Shown one piece after another: positions 60,232-64,000 of a stretch of DNA of 64,000 bases. The position numbers and the translations under genes were made by a program. Positions within the stretch are counted from its first letter, which is position 1. Every line of letters starts with the position of its first letter. The notes beneath the pieces are model-generated. The model made no database searches. It was not told the DNA's origin and saw only the letters and a list, made by a program, of their open reading frames with translations. Origin of the DNA: Nonomuraea solani (GTDB taxonomy: Bacteria > Actinomycetota > Actinomycetes > Streptosporangiales > Streptosporangiaceae); assembly GCF_900108335.1 (NCBI RefSeq), contig NZ_FNVT01000017.1:124001-188000 (forward strand), read 5' to 3'.

Positions 60232-61407
60232 ATGCCACGTGGATCCAACGGACAGAGCGCTGGGGCGGGAGCGCTGCTGGCCATCCTCAGGGACGGGCGG
60301 GCCCGGACCCGCGGGGAACTGGCCGAGCTCAGCGGCCTGTCCAGGTCCACCGTGGCCCAGCGCCTCGACGGCCTCATCGACCACCGCTGGGTCGTGGCCG
60401 GCGAGGGGGCCGTCTCCTCCGGCGGGCGGCCCGCCGCGGTCTACACCTTCAACGAGGCCGGCCGGGTCGTGCTCGCCGCCGACCTGGGCGCCACCCGCGC
60501 CCGCCTGGCCGTTCTCGACCTCGGCCTCAACGTGCTCGCCGAACGCGCCGGCGAACTGCCCGTCGACCAGGGCCCCGAGCCCACACTCGGCTGGCTCGTC
60601 ACCGCCTTCGAAGACCTGCTGGCCGGGATCGGGCGCGACCTCACGCACGTGTGCGGAGCCGGCGTCGGCCTGCCGGGACCGGTCGAGCACGGCTCCGGAC
60701 GGCCGGTGAACCCGCCGATCATGCCGGGCTGGGACGGCTTCGCCGTGCCCGGCTGGCTCGGCGAACGCCTGGGCGCCCCCGTGCTGGTCGACAACGACGT
60801 CAACATCATGGCGCTCGGCGAGCACTGGGCCGCGGGACCGGCGGCCGACCACCTGATCTTCATCAAGATCGGCACCGGCATCGGCTGTGGCATCATCTCC
60901 GGCGGCCGGCTGCACCGCGGCGCGCAGGGCGCGGCGGGCGACGTCGGCCACATCCGGGTGGCCGCCTCGGAGGCGCCGTGCCGGTGCGGCAACACCGGCT
61001 GCCTGGAGGCGGTCGCCGGCGGCGCGTCGATGGCGGCGGCCCTGCGCGGCGCCGGCGTCGAGGCGGGCGGCAGCCGGGACGTGGTGGCGCTCATGCGCGC
61101 GGGCGACCTGCGGGCCACCCGGCTCGTCCGGCAGGCGGGCCGCGAGGTCGGCGCCGTGATGGCCTCGATCGTGAACTTCTTCAACCCCTCGGTCATCGTG
61201 ATCGGCGGCGCGGTCGCCGAGGCCGGCGAGCAGGTGCTGGCCGGCGTACGGGAGACGATCTACAGCCGTTCGCTGCCGCTGGCCACGCAGCATCTCGGCA
61301 TCCGCGCGAGCGAGCTGGGCGACCGGGCGGGCATCGTCGGCGCCGCCGTCATGGTGGTCGAGCACGTGCTCGCGCCCGCCACCATCGACCAGTTCGTCAC
61401 GCATTGA
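60232..61407 (+). CDS. ROK-family transcriptional regulator
   Basis: A 391-aa NagC/XylR-type protein. The HTH (RGELAELSGLSRSTVAQRLDGL) is in residues 20-50. It is followed by a sugar-kinase-like fold with AADLGATRARLAV, GVGLPGPVEHG, FIKIGTGIGCGI and the zinc motif CRCGNTGCLEAVAGG. The DNA-binding domain marks it as a regulator, not a glucokinase. It precedes the Tat-exported TIM-barrel gene by 125 bp on the same strand. Confidence 0.92.
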   Translation: MPRGSNGQSAGAGALLAILRDGRARTRGELAELSGLSRSTVAQRLDGLIDHRWVVAGEGAVSSGGRPAAVYTFNEAGRVVLAADLGATRARLAVLDLGLNVLAERAGELPVDQGPEPTLGWLVTAFEDLLAGIGRDLTHVCGAGVGLPGPVEHGSGRPVNPPIMPGWDGFAVPGWLGERLGAPVLVDNDVNIMALGEHWAAGPAADHLIFIKIGTGIGCGIISGGRLHRGAQGAAGDVGHIRVAASEAPCRCGNTGCLEAVAGGASMAAALRGAGVEAGGSRDVVALMRAGDLRATRLVRQAGREVGAVMASIVNFFNPSVIVIGGAVAEAGEQVLAGVRETIYSRSLPLATQHLGIRASELGDRAGIVGAAVMVVEHVLAPATIDQFVTH

Positions 61408-61532
61408 CCATTCCGGGGGCGCGTAGTCCAATGAGATCGTCCCGAGCCCGGGGCGGTGGCATGCCCTCAGGGCCCGGCACGGAACCGCTGTGACGTGGTC
61501 GGCGCACGCGTCCCTCCAGGAAGGGAACCCGC

Positions 61533-62654
61533 GTGAGCCATCACCATGCCCCCGAAGCCTTAACGCTCTACCGTCGTCTGGGCCTGAGCCGTCGCCGGCT
61601 CTTCGCCGCCACCACCGGCCTGGCCGCCGCGGCCACGCTCGCCCAGCCCGCCGAGGCCGCAGAGGCTGCCGAGGCCGCTTCCAGACGGGCGCTCATCCCG
61701 CGCGGCAAGCGCGGCATCATCCTCTACACCGTCCGCGACGCGGTCGGCCGCGACCCGCTGTCCACCACCCTGCCCTCCGGGTTCCGGCGCGTGCTGGAGG
61801 AGCTCGGCCGGATCGGCTACCGGCAGGTCGAGTTCGCCGGGTACCGCCAGCACGCCAACGCCGAGGGCGGCGCGAACCTGGAGACCGTCGAGGGCGCCCG
61901 GCTGCTGCGGGCCTGGCTGGACGACAACGGGCTGCGCGCCCAGGGCAACCACGGGTTCATCCCCGGGTCGTGGCCGCTGACGACCGCCGACCTCGACCGG
62001 TTCAAGCAGACGCTGGAGATCGCGAACATCCTCGGCCTCGCCCACGTGGGCACCGGCGCGGACCCGACCGGGAGTGCGTACAAGGCCGACTGGGACGTGG
62101 CGGCGGACAAGTGGAACGAGCTCGGCTCGATCGCCCGCCGGGCCGGCGTCCGGCTGTACACGCACAACCACGACGCCGCCTACGCCTTCCTGCTCGACAG
62201 CGGGCCGCTCGACGAGCAGGGCCGGCCGACGCGCTCGTCGGGCATCCGCAAACTGGAGTACTTCTTCGGCATCAGCGACCCCAGGCGCGTCTACTTCGAA
62301 ATGGACATCTTCTGGGCGCACGTGGCGCGGTTCAAGCACCACACGTACACCGCGCCCGACGGCTCGGTGCGGACTGACGTGTTCGACCCGCTCGCCACCG
62401 TCCGGGCCAGGGAGCACCGCTTCCCCCTGTTCCACGCCAAGGACGGCACCGCCAACCCGGCCACCGCCAACGGCTACGACATGGTGCCGTTCGGCACCGG
62501 CGACATCGACTACCGGCGCTTCTTCTCCCGGCTGCGGGAGCGGGAACGGCACAACCCGATGTACGAGCAGGACAACGCGCCCGGCACCGACCCCGCCCAG
62601 TCGCTGCGGTACGCCGAGCTGAGCTACCGCAACATGGCCGCCCTGCGCGGCTGA
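61533..62654 (+). CDS. Tat-exported xylose isomerase-like TIM-barrel protein
   Basis: A 373-aa protein from a GTG with AGGAAGGGA upstream. The Tat signal SRRRLFAATTGLAAAATLA lies near residue 18-37. The mature part is an AP-endonuclease-2/sugar phosphate isomerase-epimerase fold: GYRQVEFAGYRQ, YTHNHD, EMDIFWAH, FHAKDGT and a final EQDNAPG. His, Asp and Glu residues at the expected metal positions are kept. Exported members are common in soil bacteria; the sugar acted on is unknown. Confidence 0.87.
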   Translation: MSHHHAPEALTLYRRLGLSRRRLFAATTGLAAAATLAQPAEAAEAAEAASRRALIPRGKRGIILYTVRDAVGRDPLSTTLPSGFRRVLEELGRIGYRQVEFAGYRQHANAEGGANLETVEGARLLRAWLDDNGLRAQGNHGFIPGSWPLTTADLDRFKQTLEIANILGLAHVGTGADPTGSAYKADWDVAADKWNELGSIARRAGVRLYTHNHDAAYAFLLDSGPLDEQGRPTRSSGIRKLEYFFGISDPRRVYFEMDIFWAHVARFKHHTYTAPDGSVRTDVFDPLATVRAREHRFPLFHAKDGTANPATANGYDMVPFGTGDIDYRRFFSRLRERERHNPMYEQDNAPGTDPAQSLRYAELSYRNMAALRG

Positions 62655-62696
62655 CCTTGATGGATAAAGGGTGATCTCCGGGGCAGGGGGCCGGGG

Positions 62697-63947
62697 ATGT
62701 CCACGCTCGATCTCGTCCTGGCCCTCGGCGGGGCGGCCGCTCTGCTGGCCGCGATCCTGCCCGAGGTGATCGCCCGCCGTCCCCTGTCCCTGCCCCTGGT
62801 CTACCTGCTCGGTGGTGTGCTGCTGTTCGCGCTGCCCCTCGGGTTACCCGAGCCCGACCCGATCGCGCATCGGGTGGCGCTGGAGCACATCACCGAGCTG
62901 TGCGTGGTCGTCTCGCTCATGGGTGCCGGCCTGGCGATCAACCGCAGGGCGGGGCTGCGCGGCTGGTCCACGACCTGGCGGCTGCTCGGCCTGGCGATGC
63001 CGCTGACCGTGGCCGGGGTCGCCGTCGCGGCCACCGCGCTGCTCGGCTGGCCGATCGCGGCGGCCCTGCTGCTCGGGGCCGTGCTCGCGCCGACCGACCC
63101 GGTGCTCGCCTCGGACGTGCACGTCGGCGAGCCGGTGGACGCCGAGAACGCCGACGACGAGATCCGCTTCGCCCTGACCTCGGAGGCCGGGCTCAACGAC
63201 GGGCTGGCCTTCCCGATCGTGTACGCCGCCATCGCCGCCGCGGCCTTGGGCGGTGGCCGGCTGGGGGAGTGGGCGCTGGTGGACGTCGTCTACCGCACCG
63301 TGGCCGGGGCGGTGGCGGGGCTGCTGATCGGCCGCCTGCTCGGACGGATGTTCTTCCGCGCCCGCTCGGACGGGCTGCGCCTGTCGGAGCGCCGCGACGG
63401 GTTCGTCGCACTGGCGGCCACGTTCCTCGCGTACGGGGTGACGGAACTCGCCCACGGGTACGGCTTCGTCGCCGTCTTCGTCACCGCCCTCACCATCAGG
63501 CGGGCGGAGCACGGGCACGGCTACAACAACGTCCTGCACGGGTTCGTCGAGCAGATCGAACGGCTGCTGACGGCCTGGCTGCTGCTCCTGCTCGGCGGCT
63601 TCGTCGCGACGGGCGGCCTGGCGGCCCTCACCTGGCGCGGCGCCGCCGTCGGGGTCCTGCTGCTGCTGGTGATCCGCCCGCTGACCGGCTGGCTCTCCCA
63701 GTGGCGCGGCCCCGCCGGGCCCCGGGAGCGGCTGGTGATCTCGTTCTTCGGCATCCGGGGGATCGGGTCGCTGTTCTATCTCGCGTACGCGCTGGGCCAG
63801 GCCGACTTCGGCGTACCGGCCGAGGAGCTGTGGGCGGTGACGGGCTTCACGGTGCTGGCCTCGGTCGTGCTGCACGGCGTCACGGCCACCCCGGTCATGG
63901 ACCACGTGGACGCCCTCCGCGACCGCCTGACGACCCCGAACACGTGA
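62697..63947 (+). CDS. Na+/H+ antiporter (CPA1 family)
   Basis: A 416-aa membrane protein with about twelve helices. Key motifs are VLAPTDPVLASDVH and TSEAGLNDGLAFP, with the acidic pair expected in CPA1 exchangers, and FFGIRGIGSLFYLAYA near the end. It exchanges Na+ or K+ for protons across the membrane. No regulatory C-terminal domain. The start ATG lies in a G-rich context. The 53 bp after it to the window end show no further gene. Confidence 0.92.
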   Translation: MSTLDLVLALGGAAALLAAILPEVIARRPLSLPLVYLLGGVLLFALPLGLPEPDPIAHRVALEHITELCVVVSLMGAGLAINRRAGLRGWSTTWRLLGLAMPLTVAGVAVAATALLGWPIAAALLLGAVLAPTDPVLASDVHVGEPVDAENADDEIRFALTSEAGLNDGLAFPIVYAAIAAAALGGGRLGEWALVDVVYRTVAGAVAGLLIGRLLGRMFFRARSDGLRLSERRDGFVALAATFLAYGVTELAHGYGFVAVFVTALTIRRAEHGHGYNNVLHGFVEQIERLLTAWLLLLLGGFVATGGLAALTWRGAAVGVLLLLVIRPLTGWLSQWRGPAGPRERLVISFFGIRGIGSLFYLAYALGQADFGVPAEELWAVTGFTVLASVVLHGVTATPVMDHVDALRDRLTTPNT

Positions 63948-64000
63948 CCCACCGCTCCTTCACCGGGGACTGCCCTTCACTACTGGGGACCGCTCTCCCT

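Noticed and set aside
1..64000. CRISPR arrays, insertion sequences, tRNA or rRNA genes
   Set aside because: No regularly spaced repeats, transposase motifs or RNA-gene landmarks were seen on reading the sequence; a tool-based scan could still find a missed tRNA.

Overview
The DNA is a very GC-rich chromosomal segment with strong G/C bias at third codon positions, frequent GTG/TTG starts and many 1-8 bp gene overlaps. Together with a PF04672-type methyltransferase pair, LacI-controlled sugar loci and sugar ABC importers with no local ATPase, this points to a filamentous actinomycete. A Streptosporangiales-like genus (for example Nonomuraea) is my guess; no rRNA or marker gene is present to fix it. 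I saw no rRNA, tRNA, insertion sequence, CRISPR array or phage gene.

Layout. (1) 1-9.1 kb: the 3' end of an RHS-type polymorphic toxin gene, a convergent PLP aminotransferase, an XRE-type regulator, a large HTH-nSTAND-WD40 signalling ATPase broken by one extra base near 7200, and a membrane SpoIIE-type phosphatase. (2) 9.5-19.4 kb: a tightly coupled operon that looks like an uncharacterised RiPP or PEARL pathway. It has two divergent LanB-like proteins, both apparently without an elimination domain, an unrecognised 483-aa protein between them, a 32-codon ORF with an ideal Shine-Dalgarno (candidate precursor), and two ABC exporter half-molecules. A sirtuin and a YchJ-like gene follow. (3) 20.7-28.4 kb: a divergent LacI locus with importer, GH2 glycosidase and a cytosolic type I sulfatase around three LacI-type operators. 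(4) 28.5-39.4 kb: a galactan locus (LacI, importer, GH42, GH53) with two operators 127 bp apart, plus a nitroreductase and a MetE-like protein. Two inverted PF04672 methyltransferase paralogues bracket the region. (5) 39.4-47.2 kb: LacI-GH42-GH31-GH1, a fitting set for xyloglucan oligosaccharides, and a secreted GH43 arabinanase. (6) 47.5-57.5 kb: a catabolic regulon of unknown substrate (SDR, fumarase-superfamily lyase, 2-oxoacid dehydrogenase E1 alpha/beta, VOC protein, lactonase-type amidohydrolase, Gfo/Idh/MocA, LacI). Its two transcription units carry the same 12-bp operator. An aldehyde:ferredoxin oxidoreductase lies alongside under an IclR gene. (7) 58.5-64 kb: secreted carboxylesterase, ROK regulator, Tat-exported TIM-barrel protein and a Na+/H+ antiporter.

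Taken together, 20-47 kb is a plant cell-wall glycan island. Secreted GH53 and GH43 enzymes cut pectin side chains, ABC importers bring in oligosaccharides (probably powered by a shared MsiK-type ATPase encoded elsewhere), and cytosolic GH42/GH2/GH1/GH31 enzymes finish hydrolysis. Each block has its own LacI repressor and a visible operator. The best candidate for an undescribed system is the 9.5-19.4 kb operon.
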